Shown here: one piece after another, positions 28,471 to 42,000 of the stretch
Layout of the letters: every line of letters starts with the position of its first letter
Numbering within the stretch: position 1 is the first letter of the stretch
NCBI GenBank assembly: GCA_012295275.1
Contig: CM022672.1
Location: forward strand, 3,643,443-3,703,442
Direction: 5' to 3'
DNA length: 60,000 bases
Source: Chrysomallon squamiferum
Lineage: Eukaryota; Mollusca; Gastropoda; Neomphalida; Peltospiridae
Notes under the pieces: model-generated
Database searches by the model: none
Seen by the model: the letters and a program-made list of their open reading frames with translations, nothing else
What the model was told of the DNA's origin: nothing
Position numbers and translations under genes: made by a program

Positions 28471-30234
28471 GTACACAAAAATCGTTGCTACAGGTAAACT
28501 AATTCCAAAACTTGAGGTGGAGCCCCCAAACAAGAAACATAAATCTGAGTACTCGAGTCCAGACGAATTCACAGACATCGTCATCGACGTTCAAGACCAG
28601 AAATTCTACTTCTACAGGTATGATTAGAAAGAACGACTATGATGTCTCCATGGGTGACTGCATTGACTAATCCTTGAAACCCGATCTTCTGAAGTCGTTC
28701 ATTATTATTGTTAAAAATTAATATATTTATTTCCTAATTACAGTCACATATTTATTTGTTACCATCGTTACAATCATTCATCATCAGCCTATTAATGAAT
28801 GAATTAGTTTATTTATATATTTATAACTAAAGGAGCTAAAGCATAGATACTTTTTGTCAATTTATCTTTAAATTTTTTCCTTGAATATTCTGTTTCAGTC
28901 AGCTACAAAGATTTTATTTCCCGTTTAGATTGTTGCTGTACCGCGCCTCTCCGGTGTTCAAAGCTATGCTACACTCAGATTTCAAAGAGAATGGGGCGAT
29001 TGTTCTGCACCACAGGCCGTACCAGGACATTTACGACATGCTCCGATTCCTCGATCCTGAAGTGTGTTTTGTGATGGACAGTAAGTTAAGATAAGATGAG
29101 ATAAAATACGTTAGTGAATGCTAGTCGCGATTTCTCGTTTCATTTCTGATTCTTTCTTTCTTTCTTTAAATAATTAAACTGTTTCATACATGTCTTCAGA
29201 TATTCCTCTTTTTTTTCTCAGTACTTTTCATTTATTGTTGTTGTTGTTGTTGTTGTTGTTATTGTTATTATTATTATCATGTTGTTGTTGTTGTTGATGA
29301 TGTTTCTTTCTTTTTGACTTAGTTGAGCGTATTTTTGAAACGGTAATTCTTTCAATTTATAGCTCACAGTAAATTTTAATTTTAAATGATTACAGAAATT
29401 TTAGCGATGTTGGTTATACTATGTTTAAACATGGATGAAGAAAATAAGAATAACGAAGATGACCACGAAGAAGAGAATGCATAATAGGTGACAGAGAATA
29501 CGAATCCGGAAAAAGAAGAATTAGGAAAGGAATTTGAACAAAAAGAAATAAATCAAATACAGTTAGATATAAATATATAAAAAAATAAATAAAAATAGGC
29601 ACTGTGGGGAAATAAAACCAAACCTATTCTGTTATAACTCTCATTTGTTTCTGAAGCAGATATAATTAGATACGATAAAACAAAAACAAAAAAATTTTTA
29701 AAAAAAATAAAATAAAATGAGCGTGAACATTCACAGTTAAAAAAAAAAAGAAGAGAAGAGAATAATAATAATCTAAAAAAAAAAGGATAATAATAAATAC
29801 AAATGCATATTAATTTTACAAGAGGTTTCTCCTGTTACATTTGGTAGCTGACACCAGTTCCATTTAACCGTGCAAAGCTTTATATTTTGTCGAACATTTC
29901 TTTTTTCCAGTTAGATGCGCATTTCGTTTGATTCCTGTTGCAGACGAATTTGGCATTTGTCGTCTGAGAGATGTCTGCGTCAGTTATTTACTGCAGCACA
30001 TGGACCACATATCGTCTGCTAATGACATCATGCACTGTATTTTTCTGGCGGAACGTCTCCACCATTCAGAAATGATGAAAGCCGCCATACAAGAGAGCGG
30101 CGCGATTCAGTGCTGCCCCCTATCACTTCCACATCTCGAAGTTGAAAGCGACTGAGTTTTACAACCAGCTCCAGCCGTCCACCATCATAGAACTCCTGGA
30201 GACAAAACTTACTGACTATCGTTCATACAACTGA
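28471..30234 (+). pseudogene. BTB/POZ-domain protein, 3' part, with a one-base frameshift
   Basis: Three exons are clear: 28471-28617, 28929-29080 and 29911-30234, with GT-AG introns and matching phases (2 then 1). The translation runs FTDIVIDVQDQKFYFY, then LLLYRASPVFKAMLHSDF, then MLRFLDPE, then LIPVADEFGICRLRDVCVSY. This is a BTB/POZ fold resembling the BATH/MATH-BTB group, which act as Cullin-3 substrate adaptors or dimerisation modules. In the last exon the frame ends early (TGA 30153-30155), but the next frame continues sensibly (KATEFYNQLQPSTIIELLE) to TGA at 30232-30234. Removing one C from the CCCCC run at 30116-30120 would join them. This could be a pseudogene, an allele, or a base-call error. 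Exon 28471 starts in phase 2 with no ATG, so at least one 5' exon is missing. Confidence 0.7.
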
Positions 30235-30274
30235 ATTGGATACTTCTGTTGAAAATGAGTAATTATTAATTATT

Positions 30275-30280
30275 AATAAA
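30275..30280 (+). terminator. Polyadenylation signal AATAAA for the BTB gene
   Basis: AATAAA occurs about 40 bases after the second-frame stop at 30234, in an AT-rich tail. This fits the 3' end of the BTB gene if it is transcribed. Confidence 0.45.
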
Positions 30281-30299
30281 CAATAATAATAAATTACAC

Positions 30300-31850
30300 T
30301 TAACAATGTGGAATATAATCTTTTTTTTTTTTTTTTTTTTGAAATTCGGATTTGCAAAAAATATATTAAGGAAGATTATCATAAAACTTTCACAGAATTA
30401 AGGTTAGCTATAGTTACAAATAATATATATAAATGGGTAATTATGTAAAAACATTTTAGGAATATTTCATAAATTTTATTTAGTTTAAATAGATAATAAT
30501 TCATGGTGTCTAAAATATACTAATCAAATTTATTTACACACGATAAAATTTTCACACATCATCATGTAATTTACTCAGTCTTGAAAAGTTTATGAATAAT
30601 ATACATTGCTATTAAATGAAAAAAAAAACAAAAAACAATTGGCTGATTTTCAATAAAGGCTGTATTTCAGAATTAACACATTTTTTGACATCCAAACATG
30701 GGTACATCTACAAAATAAACCCCAACAAAACCTCGCCTGTGGCAAGTACTGACATTGAACCATGTCAAAGCAGCTACACTCATCTTTACCATAAAATCGG
30801 CATTAACACATCAGTTATATTTAACAGAAAGCAGCACCTATTTCATGTCATATCTTAGGTATGCCACTGCTTCCAAAGAACAATGGTAGAACACTAATTA
30901 ATATATTGTAGTAATGTTTACTGTTTTTACAGAGGCTGTGGTCAACACTTTTCTGTATATTATATGTCATGACTTGTTGCAAATCATTAAGAACCATTGG
31001 TACATGAAACAGCAGTTGACAGAAAGTTTGTTCTCTTGTATAAAAATTTACTTTTAATTTATTACCTTTTAGGTAAAAAAATAACAACAAAAACAAAACA
31101 ATGATAATATTTTTTTTATTAAAAATGTATTACCTACTATAATAGAGAAAATAACATCAGAAAAATAAAATATATATCACAGTAGAATGACAACATTAAG
31201 TAGTATATCATGTACAAAATGTAGATAAAAATATATATAAAATAATATATACTGATCAAATGTAAATTGTATATATATATATATATGCGTATGACTGTAC
31301 ATACATTTTGGCATTTTTACATTGTTATATGTATGATGTCTATTTGCCTAGAACTTTCAGTTGTCAGATTCAAAAGTTTCAGTGAACATAAAATTATTGA
31401 AAAAAATTATTATATGGATATTTTTCATGACTGTATATAATAAACAGATTTTATAAAAAGGAAAATGGGCAAAACATATTACTGATAGCTGAATAAATAT
31501 AATTTTCATACCATCTGCTAAGATTGAATAGAATAAATATATTTAATTGGCTTCAATAACAGTAATAATAAGTATTTAACACTGTTTGTATGTCTCTATT
31601 CAAAAACTAAAACAATTTTTTTTTTGTCTATAAATAACAGTAATTTAATACAGAATATTTCTAATAAACATAATAAAATAATACAAAACTGTTTAACTAA
31701 TAAGAGAAATATTCATTGATTATATAAAAATAAGTACTCCTTTATCAAAATTCTAAAAATAATAAAGTATTATATTCACTGACAGAGTAAAAATATACTA
31801 TTGAATGTCTGTACACAAATATAAACCATTAAAAGCATTGTAAGTAGAAT
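30300..31850. other. Convergent intergenic sequence / probable 3'UTR of the NWD-type gene
   Basis: AT-rich sequence between two convergent genes. On the minus strand AATAAA occurs at 31115-31120, among others, so the NWD-type transcript could end here. No coding exon was seen; the 80-codon frames at 30616-31096 have no domain signature. Confidence 0.5.
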
Positions 31851-31869
31851 AAAAAATTGATGTTCATAT

Positions 31870-32470
31870 AAAAATAAGCTATTAAAAATCACTAATCATG
31901 AATAAATTTAAATTCTTTAATTGTAGATAATAAAATGTAAGTTGTTTAGTAACTAGCCATATAAAAATGACAGTATTAAAAAACTATTAAAATAAATGAC
32001 AGTATTTTAATAAAACTATTAAAACCAATGACAATATAAAATTATGAACTATTAAAGTAAATGACAGTATCAAAATAACTATTAAAATCAATGACAGCAT
32101 AAAAATAAAAACTATTAATATCACTGAGAGTATTTTAATAAAACTATTAAAATCAATAATATATAAATAAGAATTATTAAAATGAATGACAGGTTGAAAA
32201 TAAATATTTTTAAAATCACTGACAGTATTTTAACAAAAAATATTAAATTACACATTGAAAATAAAAACTATTAAAATCACTAACAGTATTTTAATAAAAA
32301 CTTAAAATCAATGACAATATAAAATATAAACTATTAAAATAAATGACAGTATAAAAATAAAAACTTAAAATAAATGACAATATAAAAATAAAAACTATTA
32401 AAAATCACTGACAGTATAAAATATAAACTATTAAAATCACTGACAATATAAAAATAAAAACTGTTACAAT
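31870..32470. repeat. Minisatellite downstream of the NWD-type stop codon
   Basis: About 15-18 diverged units close to AAACTATTAAAATCACTGAC plus AGTATAAAAATA, each about 30-40 bp, run head to tail. The array ends about 60 bp before the stop codon of the minus-strand NWD-type gene, so it probably lies in that gene's 3'UTR. Two interleaved spacer types (AGTATTTTAATA and AGTATAAAAATA) alternate, suggesting a higher-order pattern. Confidence 0.8.
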
Positions 32471-32529
32471 CACAGTACTGCTTGCAGGTAGAGAGCCTAA
32501 TTCTTGTGAAGAAAACTTTACAAATATAA

Positions 32530-35500
32530 TCAGAGAATATCGCACACTGATGTTGTCTCACTTTTAACCTTTTGTGCTGAGAAGCTCAGAGCCAAAGACT
32601 GGGCTTTCTTCACTGGATCAGGAATCGCCTTCACATAGCTGCCATCCACCATAGACTTCAGAACAGTGTTCGGTTCTAAGACCGACACCACGGCTGTGAT
32701 TTCTGGTCCGTAGGCAATGTAAGACAGATCGCTGGCCACATCCAGAACATCCAGGTGACAGTGGGCCAGGAAAACACACACAGAAACTCTTTCGTCCATG
32801 TTCCAAATCACAATCATCTTGTCTCGACCCGAAGTCACCATAAACCGACCGTCCGTGGTAAATTTTATGTTGACCACAAAGTCGTTGTGTCTGGTCAGCT
32901 TACATTCCAGATGACCGTCATGCATGTCCCAGACATAAATTGACCGATAGCCAGCAGTCAGGAGAGAGTGATTGTTGGGAGCGAATGCCAAGGTTATTAC
33001 AGACGATTGCTGGTTTAAGCGGAAGAGATATTTGCCTGTTTGAACAGAAATAACTCTGGTTGTGCCGTCGCTTGAACCTGCAGCTGCCAGGCTGTCATCT
33101 GAGTTGATTGCCATGGATATACAGGAATACATCATGGTGTCTGAATGTTCAATGTCAGGATTGTCAGTTCCATGATCTTCAACATTTAATATCACAGGGT
33201 AGTCAAAGAGAGTGACACACATCTGGAAATCATGTAAACAAAACATATTTATTTATCACAGGATTTGTGTATAGTTGAAGTGCATTGTTGTGAAAGAAAT
33301 TAACCAGCTATCTGGATATATATATGTGTGTGTGTATGTGTACATATACATTCTTTGAAACATTGCTAACAAAAAATATTATTTTGATATTCATAGATAT
33401 TTTTGTTTTCTGTCTGATATAAAAGAAAAAAGTATAAATGGTGAAAATGTTAACTTTCGAAGAGTTTTATTTATTTATTAATCATTGCCAACTTCTGTGC
33501 ATGTTATTTTACAGTTACACTTTATTATAATTAAAGATTAGTGGTCTGGTTATATAAAAATGAATAAAAATCATTGAAAAATTTATGGGGGACTTTATAA
33601 CATAACTTGTTACATTACGATTATACTTTATTATTGTTTGAGTTATAAAAAATATAATTATTTAGTCTATTGGTTTAAATTATATCAAATAATTTTTAAT
33701 GTAATAAAATATAATTATAATTTTTTTTGTTTTCTGACCTTTGTTCCTGAGCTGTTTATGGCAACTTTTGAGAGAGAATACAGGAATTCAAAATCACGGA
33801 TTTTGGTTCCTGGAAGAATAAAGTTTAAATTTTTTCATTTTCATTTAAACTTAAAGGTAAAGAAAATGGTTAGAATATTAATTATGCAGATTTGTGACCA
33901 AGATGATATTCAAATCTTCAAGTTTTAGTTAATGAACTTTAATAATATTAACAAAATAGACAGGAGAATAAAATAATGTTACATACATATTACATAATAA
34001 AAAATTAAAATCAGTCCCACATATGAAATTAAACAATATTATCAATTACATAATTAAAAACTGTTTCTGCAACATAAAAAATTTGTTAGATATAAAATTT
34101 GTTTTAAAATATGTAGTGAATAAACCTGTCTCTAGGTTCCATATTCTTCCTTTGGCCTCCATTCCTGATGTCCCAGCAACCAAAACATTGCCTCCTTCAG
34201 CCATGCTAGCAATCTTACCACGACCTTCCAGTCTGTACAGCAGTTTGTCTGTATTTTAAAAAAACAGTGTGTATATACACTGAATTATTTTTAGAGATAT
34301 TTACAGCAAGGATGCTGTTGATAGATTCTCACTAATATACCTTCCACACCATTTAGTACCCAAAAAACTGAACCAATATTAATTTATGTAATTCATTTGG
34401 AATAGTGAAAGATCTAAGAACAATTATTAGCAGTTCTGATTGAAAATATATGTCTGAAGTTTTGAAAATACTATTTGAAATCTATTTAAAACTTAAAAGA
34501 CACAGTTAATTATGTTTATTCATAAATAATTAAAAGGAATGCAATTTTTTGTTGAATTATTATTATTATTATTATTTTTTTAATGATGTCCATAAATGAA
34601 AGAAATAACAATTAGTGTGAATCATCAGTACCTGATGAAGTGTCCAGTACAATGATTTCTTGACCAGACATGACACACAGATACTGGTCATTCTTTGACA
34701 GAAGCATCTCACTGGCTGGATCATCTAAAGAAACATCAAGTACCACCATACTCTTGTCCTTGAGATTCCTTTTCAGTAGAAACCTTTCAGCAGTTGCCAT
34801 GTACAGGACTCCATGTTTGCTATTCAGAAAATAAAACCAGGGTTTTCATTACAGCATGGACAGTTGTGTGAAATGTTGATGTTCGTTTTGATTATTGATA
34901 ATTAATCTAATGATTTGGGATTTTTTTTTTTTTTTTTTTTAATCATGGCTGTTATGATTATTAATAATTTTAATTTAATTTCAGTTCAATATTTTTTCAA
35001 ATTCATATAATATGTGAATAATATGTTATTTTTTAAATAATGTTTGAAAAGATACGCTCAAAATGAATTGATTTTGTTAGAATTATTCAGTCATGCAGAA
35101 ATCAGACTGAGATGGTCAGTGTGTTTTTTTTTTTGTGTACGTGTGAAGTATAAAGGATCATTTATTTTTTATTTTTTATTATTTTTTTGGTGTGGGCTTA
35201 CTGAAAACATAAAGAAAAACAACTCCTTTAAATGTTACATCTGAGCTGAATTAATATAGCTAGAATTAATTAATATTCAAGAAATTACCTTGAAATTATA
35301 AGTGATAAAGTCTTTCCTAATCTTTCAACAGCTGAATCCTCATCCATCTTCTCTAATTTCATCTGTAGGTCTTTAACATCAACTTTCTTTTTGTTACCAT
35401 AACAACTTACTCTTTCTGGTGAAGCAGCGTTTTTGTTTTTGATATCATCCATTATCTTCTTAAAGTTCCACAGTTTGATGGAGTTATCTTCAGCAGCAGA

Positions 35501-38500
35501 CAACATCACGTTCTCATTTGATGATATAATTATTTGCAGAACGCCTTGGCTGTGGCCAGACATCTGGAACATCAATTCTGCTTTCGCCCTCAGAGATGTT
35601 CTCAGACCCACAGACATGATGTAGATGTGGGGATCGTGACTGACAGCCGCCACAACAAAGAGCTCTTCTTCGCCACAAAACTTCAGATCTGAGTACGGAC
35701 CGTTTACACAGTTACAGACCGACACGACGCGTCTTGTAGACAACTCAGTCACTGTAGCGTTTTTCTTCATGTCAGTGTTGATGACGACGCTAGCAGACGT
35801 ACCGTACAAAACAAACTCTTCTTTCTTGTCCAGCTCGACCAGGTCCATCTGATAGTGAGTGCTGTTACTTTTACATATGCCCAGCTGATCTCCCGAAGGC
35901 AGCTGGTAACAGAAGAGAAGTGATGATGAAGTGTACGACCATCCTCTGTGAATGTAAATATTGCTGGTTGTGATCATGCAGTTTCTCTTGTTCGGAGCAA
36001 AATTTTCGAAACTCTGAACGTCCTTCCCACTTTCCGCTAGTGTCTTCAGTTTGTCACCTGTCTTTGTTTCCCACAGCAACTGTTTGTATTTAGTGGAGAT
36101 GGTTATAACATACTGCTCATTAGGTGATATGATTAAGTGGCCTATTTTATCTTCTGTGTTGAGGCTGTGCTTGTTGGTAAAACTGTTGGATTTGTCAAAA
36201 TGTGCAATATTTACAGAATTATCTGAAATCATTTAAACATGTAGTTGTACTAACTGAAATATTAAAGATTTAAAGGCTTGTTTGCTCTATGAAAAAAAAA
36301 AAAAAGCAGATAAAAAAAAAATTATTTTAAAAAAAAGGATAAAGAACATATTTAGTACAGAATAAAGTTAAATTCATTTTAATATTATAAATTAATGTTA
36401 AATTTTTCAAAGAATGGTAGAATTTGCATGTGAAGCAATTATATAACACAGCATCTAGTTCAATAAACAATCAAATAAATGCCTAATAGAGAAGTATATA
36501 TACATACATATATATATATACATGCATACACTAAGACAGAGGGCAACAGAATATAAACAGTTTTGGACAAGCTCGAATCCAGAACATATCAAATATTGTG
36601 GTTAATTTATTCCTTTAACCCTCTCTGATGTTTTATATAATGAATGATGATGTTGATGACATTAATAAAAACAAATCTTTTTTTCTTTTTCTTTAAATCT
36701 TGTGAAGAGTTAATGTGATGAGGAATTAACTAAGTAAATTCTGTACCTTTGCCATACACAAGGAATTTTCCACTGTTGCTGACATTCATCACAGTTGAGC
36801 CAACAGTAAGAGCCACTGGGGTGGATGATGTTGTACCCTCAAACATCTCACAGTGATACTCAGGACTGTATTTGTCCATTTTGTCATACACCTGAAGCAG
36901 AAGGAACCTAGAAGCAGACAATATCAGTAAGAACATATTTTTACCTGAACAAAGTGTTTGTTTTGTAACCAAGCAGAAGGAAAATTTCTAAGAAATGAAG
37001 TACATCTGTTTCTTAAGAATTTAATGATCATGATGAAATGATTTTCATTTCACAGAAAAAAACACATCTACAAGAAAAGAAAAACATGTATATTTACCGA
37101 TTGTTTCCCACCAGATCCACAGCTCGAACATTGAAAGGAAGTTCATTAATCTGAATACAAGTGATATTGTCCTGAACCTCATAAACATGCAGGTTGTCAT
37201 GACGACTATGTGACTGTTGCTGAATCACAATCAGCTTCTGTTCATTTTCATCAAAAACCATGCAGTTGTTAAAATCACGATCAGATCCTTAAAACAAAAC
37301 AGACAGTCAGTAGTTGAATATTGTTAAAGTGCATCTCTCGTAGTAATACCAACAAATGGTTGAATGAAATTCTTTTACTGCCAAATAATTATTTTACAGT
37401 TATGGATGATCTACCACCACTCTCAGCAAAGAATGACAATAAAAAAATATTACAAAACATTTTAACAAAACACTACTCTTTTTTCATGATGTCCATATTT
37501 TTTTCATTTTATTATATTTTGATGGAAAATGAAGATGCCACAATATATTTTTCTCCTTTTTCTTTTATTATATTTTGTTTTTACTCAAGACTTATCATAA
37601 AAGAATATTTGAATTCATAACTTAGAAATAAGCAGAATATATTTAGACTGTTCCTTCACATCCCCAAAAGGTGCACATTAATCAATACTTTATCATCATT
37701 TGACATTATTAATACTATACAGAAGACACTTTCTGTTTTTAAGGTACATGAAATAAAATTACCATCTGGTTACAGAAACTAAACATGTCTGCCAATACTG
37801 AGAGTCTCATATTTAGAAGTTTAATAAAAGGAAAAAGCCACAGTTATGGTAACTCTAATATATCTGTTGATGCTATAATTTAAAATCTTTATTAGTCCTT
37901 GACACCAATGGATCTAACATCCATCCAGTATTAATTACAAAATTTTATTTTTCATAAAATGGAAATGTGACCTTGAATATGGACATCCACGTTTACTGAT
38001 GACATCAAAACTCCACCAGGACGAGGCAGACAGACATTCTGTGGTACAAGCTGAGGGTTGTCATTGGTTACCAGCCAGTCATGTGCATCTCTGAACATGG
38101 TTAACAGGTGTGATGAGGTAATCACATCAACATCAATCTGGCCCACTATCTACAAAGTTAAGTTATTTTATTATTTGTTTGATATTACTGAACCAGCAGT
38201 TTTATTTTTTTTTTTTTTTTTCCAAACATAGAGTGTCTTCATATGTATTTATTTAAAATAGGTAGTTTGAAATTAGTGTCATTTTAATGAATATATGGAA
38301 AAAGTCTGTTTCTGGCTTTTACAAATACAGTGTAGTAATTAAAGATTTTAAACAGATATTAAGAATGTAAATGTTATACATAGATGTGAACTGGAATTTA
38401 GCAAAATATAATGACATTTTATTAAGACACACTCAAGTTTCAATGAATTTGATTATAAATTAATAGCAAAACAACAACAAAATATCAAACAACAAAAACA

Positions 38501-39017
38501 TCAGATGAGCAAGAAAAAGAATCCAAAAGAAATACACAGTAGGAAAAAAATAATAATAATAATAATAAAAACTGAAGATTATAAACTGAATAAGTCCTTT
38601 CTGGGTCCAGTTTTGATGCATCAATGAATTAATCCAGATATTTATTAAAATATTTAAAATTTTAACAATTACCTGAACTGCAAGATTCCTCGTATCTTTT
38701 CTAATGCTGTCAGTGCCTAAAGCCAGCAAGTCAGAAATAAACTTGATGTCATCTCGAATCTCATCTTCGACTGTCAGACTCTCCAGTGCCATCCTGATGT
38801 CTTCTATCACAGCAGACACTGACAAAGACTTGCATTTAGCAAACATCCACTGGAAACTACAAGCAGTCTCTCTGCAAAAATAACATAATTTTTTTTTTTC
38901 TTAATTAAAAAATGTGGATTTTCAGAAATTGTTTAAAGGAATTATAGTGCTCCCCTAATTCAATCCTTTTGGTTTTTCTTTATGTGACTATACGTTTTGG
39001 CTTTCTTCTTATTTATT

Positions 39018-39062
<45 letters not shown>

Positions 39063-42000
39063 TTTTTTTTTCAGCCTCTTTAAACTTTATTATTTTATCC
39101 CTGTGAAGAAGATTAAAGTCCTTAAATGAAATGATGGAATTTTAATGACTTTTTTTCACCTCAAAATGATTTTTTTTTTCATCTGTAGCTTAAACCAAAT
39201 CCATGCTAACAATAAAACAAATTAATATGATTATAACATCAAAAATAAAGTATTTAACAATTTGGAATACTTTTATTTTCAAAACATGCTTACCTGAACT
39301 GTTTAAAATTCTGACTTCTAATGAGGTGATGTGGAAGTTCAATCAGTTTCCGCATGTTGTAACCTCCCTTGTCAAACACCAAAGACTGCTCTGGCACTCT
39401 ACGAGTTGCATTTGGATACTGACCTTTCTTGATCTTAAACAGTTCTAACGGCTTTGCCTTTTCATGCCAAACTCCCATGAAATATTCACTCATATGCGAA
39501 TGTATAGAAATGCATTTGTCGGGAGGTAAAAATCTTTGTTTTGCAACTTCCCTAAACTGGCGATGATACCAGGTCAGGACAAACCAATTTCCTGATTTCT
39601 TTTGGACGATATATTCCCGGAGGTCGTCTGCGATTCTCTTCCACAGCAATGGAGGCAGACGTATAACAGAACTGTCAGGAGGAAGATGGTAGAGGTAAGT
39701 GTCCTGAAGAACTTCATCATCCAGTGACAGCAGATCCTCCATCTCAGCATCTGAAAGACCCTCACTGGCAGCACACAGATAGCCTACATAATAACAGAAG
39801 TATTAGAACTAGTAGTAGTAGTAGTAATAATAATAGTAATAATAATGATAATAATAATAATAATAAATGTAATAATAATAATAATATTAACAGTTGTAGT
39901 AGTAGTAGCAGCAGCAGCAGCAGTACTTTTAATATTAATAATAATGGTAGTAGTAGTTGTAGCAATAACATTTATAATAATGGGTAGATCTAATTCAAAA
40001 TAACCAATTTCTTGATAAATTGAAAAGGGAATTAAAACACACACATATATATATATATATATAGAAATTACTTACTTAAAGCATGAGTGACGAGGATATC
40101 ACCATGGTTGTGTTCCAGTTTGTCAAATAAGTGGTTAATGGCGTCTTCAACTGTTTCTCCAATGTGGACATCACTGAGTTGTGTGTAGGAGGTCCAGGTC
40201 AAGCCCTCGTCCACTATCAGCTTGAGAAACAGTGGCTGCGGATGTTTCACAAACATCTTCAACAAACCATCAGTCTGCTGTCTCGTTAGGCAGCGGTTGC
40301 TATGGTTACACAGCATTTTGATCACTTCAGCAGCGTCCTCTGGTGAAAAGTCACTCAGTTCTACATACTGATCGGGAAACGGAAATGAGGCTTTGGAGTT
40401 GTGTAGACAGTTATGGATGGCGGGTAACATTGAAATCACCATGGAAACATTTGGAGGTAGTTTCTTCGGTATCCACGACATCGAGTGTGCATGATCGCTT
40501 GGATGAAGCTGATCAACGGAATCGAGAATGATGATCAGCGGATGAGTCTGAGTGTCAATTTTCCACAGCAGAGAGTGAAACACAGACACAAGGAACTGGA
40601 ATTCAGACTCGAGGTCAATATAACTGGGAATGCAGACGTTGTACAGTTTTGAAATGTGATGACAAAGACCTATTAGGATGTCTCTGATGTAAATGCACTG
40701 AGGAGAGGTTCCCAGGTATCTCATAACACAGAACGAGTCTGGCATCCATTCGGCTGACTTCTTACCTACTTCAGACATCAAAGCTGTCTTGCCACTTCCA
40801 GAACAGCCATGCACAATAACAGGTCTTCTGAACTGTGGCATCTGAGGCAAACGAATGAACTGAAGTTGTGGATTTTTTCTAGGATCGGATTCAACATCGT
40901 CATAGGCATCTCCATAGTGGAATTTTACTCCAAGGCTTTTACACTTTTTAGCTACAGCCTTGTGTTCTTTTTTAAGTTGTTTGCTACGACTTTCATCATC
41001 ATCATCACATTCGTCATCATCATCATCATCATTTTCTTCTTCTTTTTCACTAGATGTATGGCTCCTCTCTGTTTTCTCTCCTTCCTCTTTCTCAGGATCT
41101 TCAGTAGGAGAAGGTTCAGAAAACAAACACAAGGATTTTTCTCGAATTAGTTCAAGTTCTGCTTCACGACCGTAGAATATTTTACATTTGTCCACGCAGA
41201 AGTACAGATTCCTTAGAACTTCGAAGTATAATTCATCCTTAGAAACCCGAGACTCTGCAGCCAGACATTTGTTGATTTTATCCAGCATTGTTTGCTGGAA
41301 GGTTTCACACAGGTTTGTCAAGTAGTCTTTGTGGTAAAGTGGGTTGACGCCTTTGTCAGTCCAGGGAATGGTGCTTTTGAATATCTGATCGGCTGGTAGA
41401 GCCTTCGGAACTTTCTCATTTTGCAGTTTGTCTCTTTGTTCTTTTGCCAACAAATCAATCTCTTGTGATTCTGTGAGGTCTATATATCTTCCTTAGAAAA
41501 TAATAACAATAATAATAATAATAATGATGATGATGATGAGGAGATGATGAAAATATTAATAATAATGGTAATGATAATGATATGTTAATAATAATAATTA
41601 TGATGATGATGATGATGATGACAAACTATGTTTAAAACAGAAAAAGGCTATATCATCACTATAAAATCTATTGGTCAGATTCAGAAAAAGGCTCATCATC
41701 ATTGTTGTCAGAGCAGCATCCAGTATAAAATCTATTATATTATTTAATAATCAATAAAACAAAAACAGAGGGTATGTGCATATGCTGCAAACCATCTAGA
41801 TCCTGCCTTCTTTAATCTTTGCAAGATAATTAATTGTTATCAGTAGTAAAAGGTTATATACCTGCAAGTTTATCCTGAAGATCGATGCTGGTGAAGTTTC
41901 TCTGAAAACAGAAAACTTTGTCAGGGGTAGAAGCTTCAAGAGCTCCAGCACGTATCTCCATTTCAGTGACTAGAAATTAAAAAAAATACAAAAATAAAAA

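Noticed and set aside
31870-32470. CRISPR array (regular repeats near 32 kb and 7.5-8.1 kb)
   Set aside because: Spacers are not unique sequences of constant length, repeats are degenerate, and the DNA is animal nuclear; these are minisatellites.
36527-36680. Firm tRNA-derived SINE call
   Set aside because: A B-box-like TCGAATCC is present, but I could not locate an A box at proper spacing, so the class is left open.
39724-40044. Poly-Ser/Asn and poly-Leu/Thr frames in an NWD intron
   Set aside because: Trinucleotide repeat translation inside a well-defined intron between exons with matching phases.
40809-41175. Plus-strand open frames opposite NWD exon 7
   Set aside because: Shadows of the conserved minus-strand NACHT exon; their Ser-rich runs are the complement of the Asp/Glu repeat.
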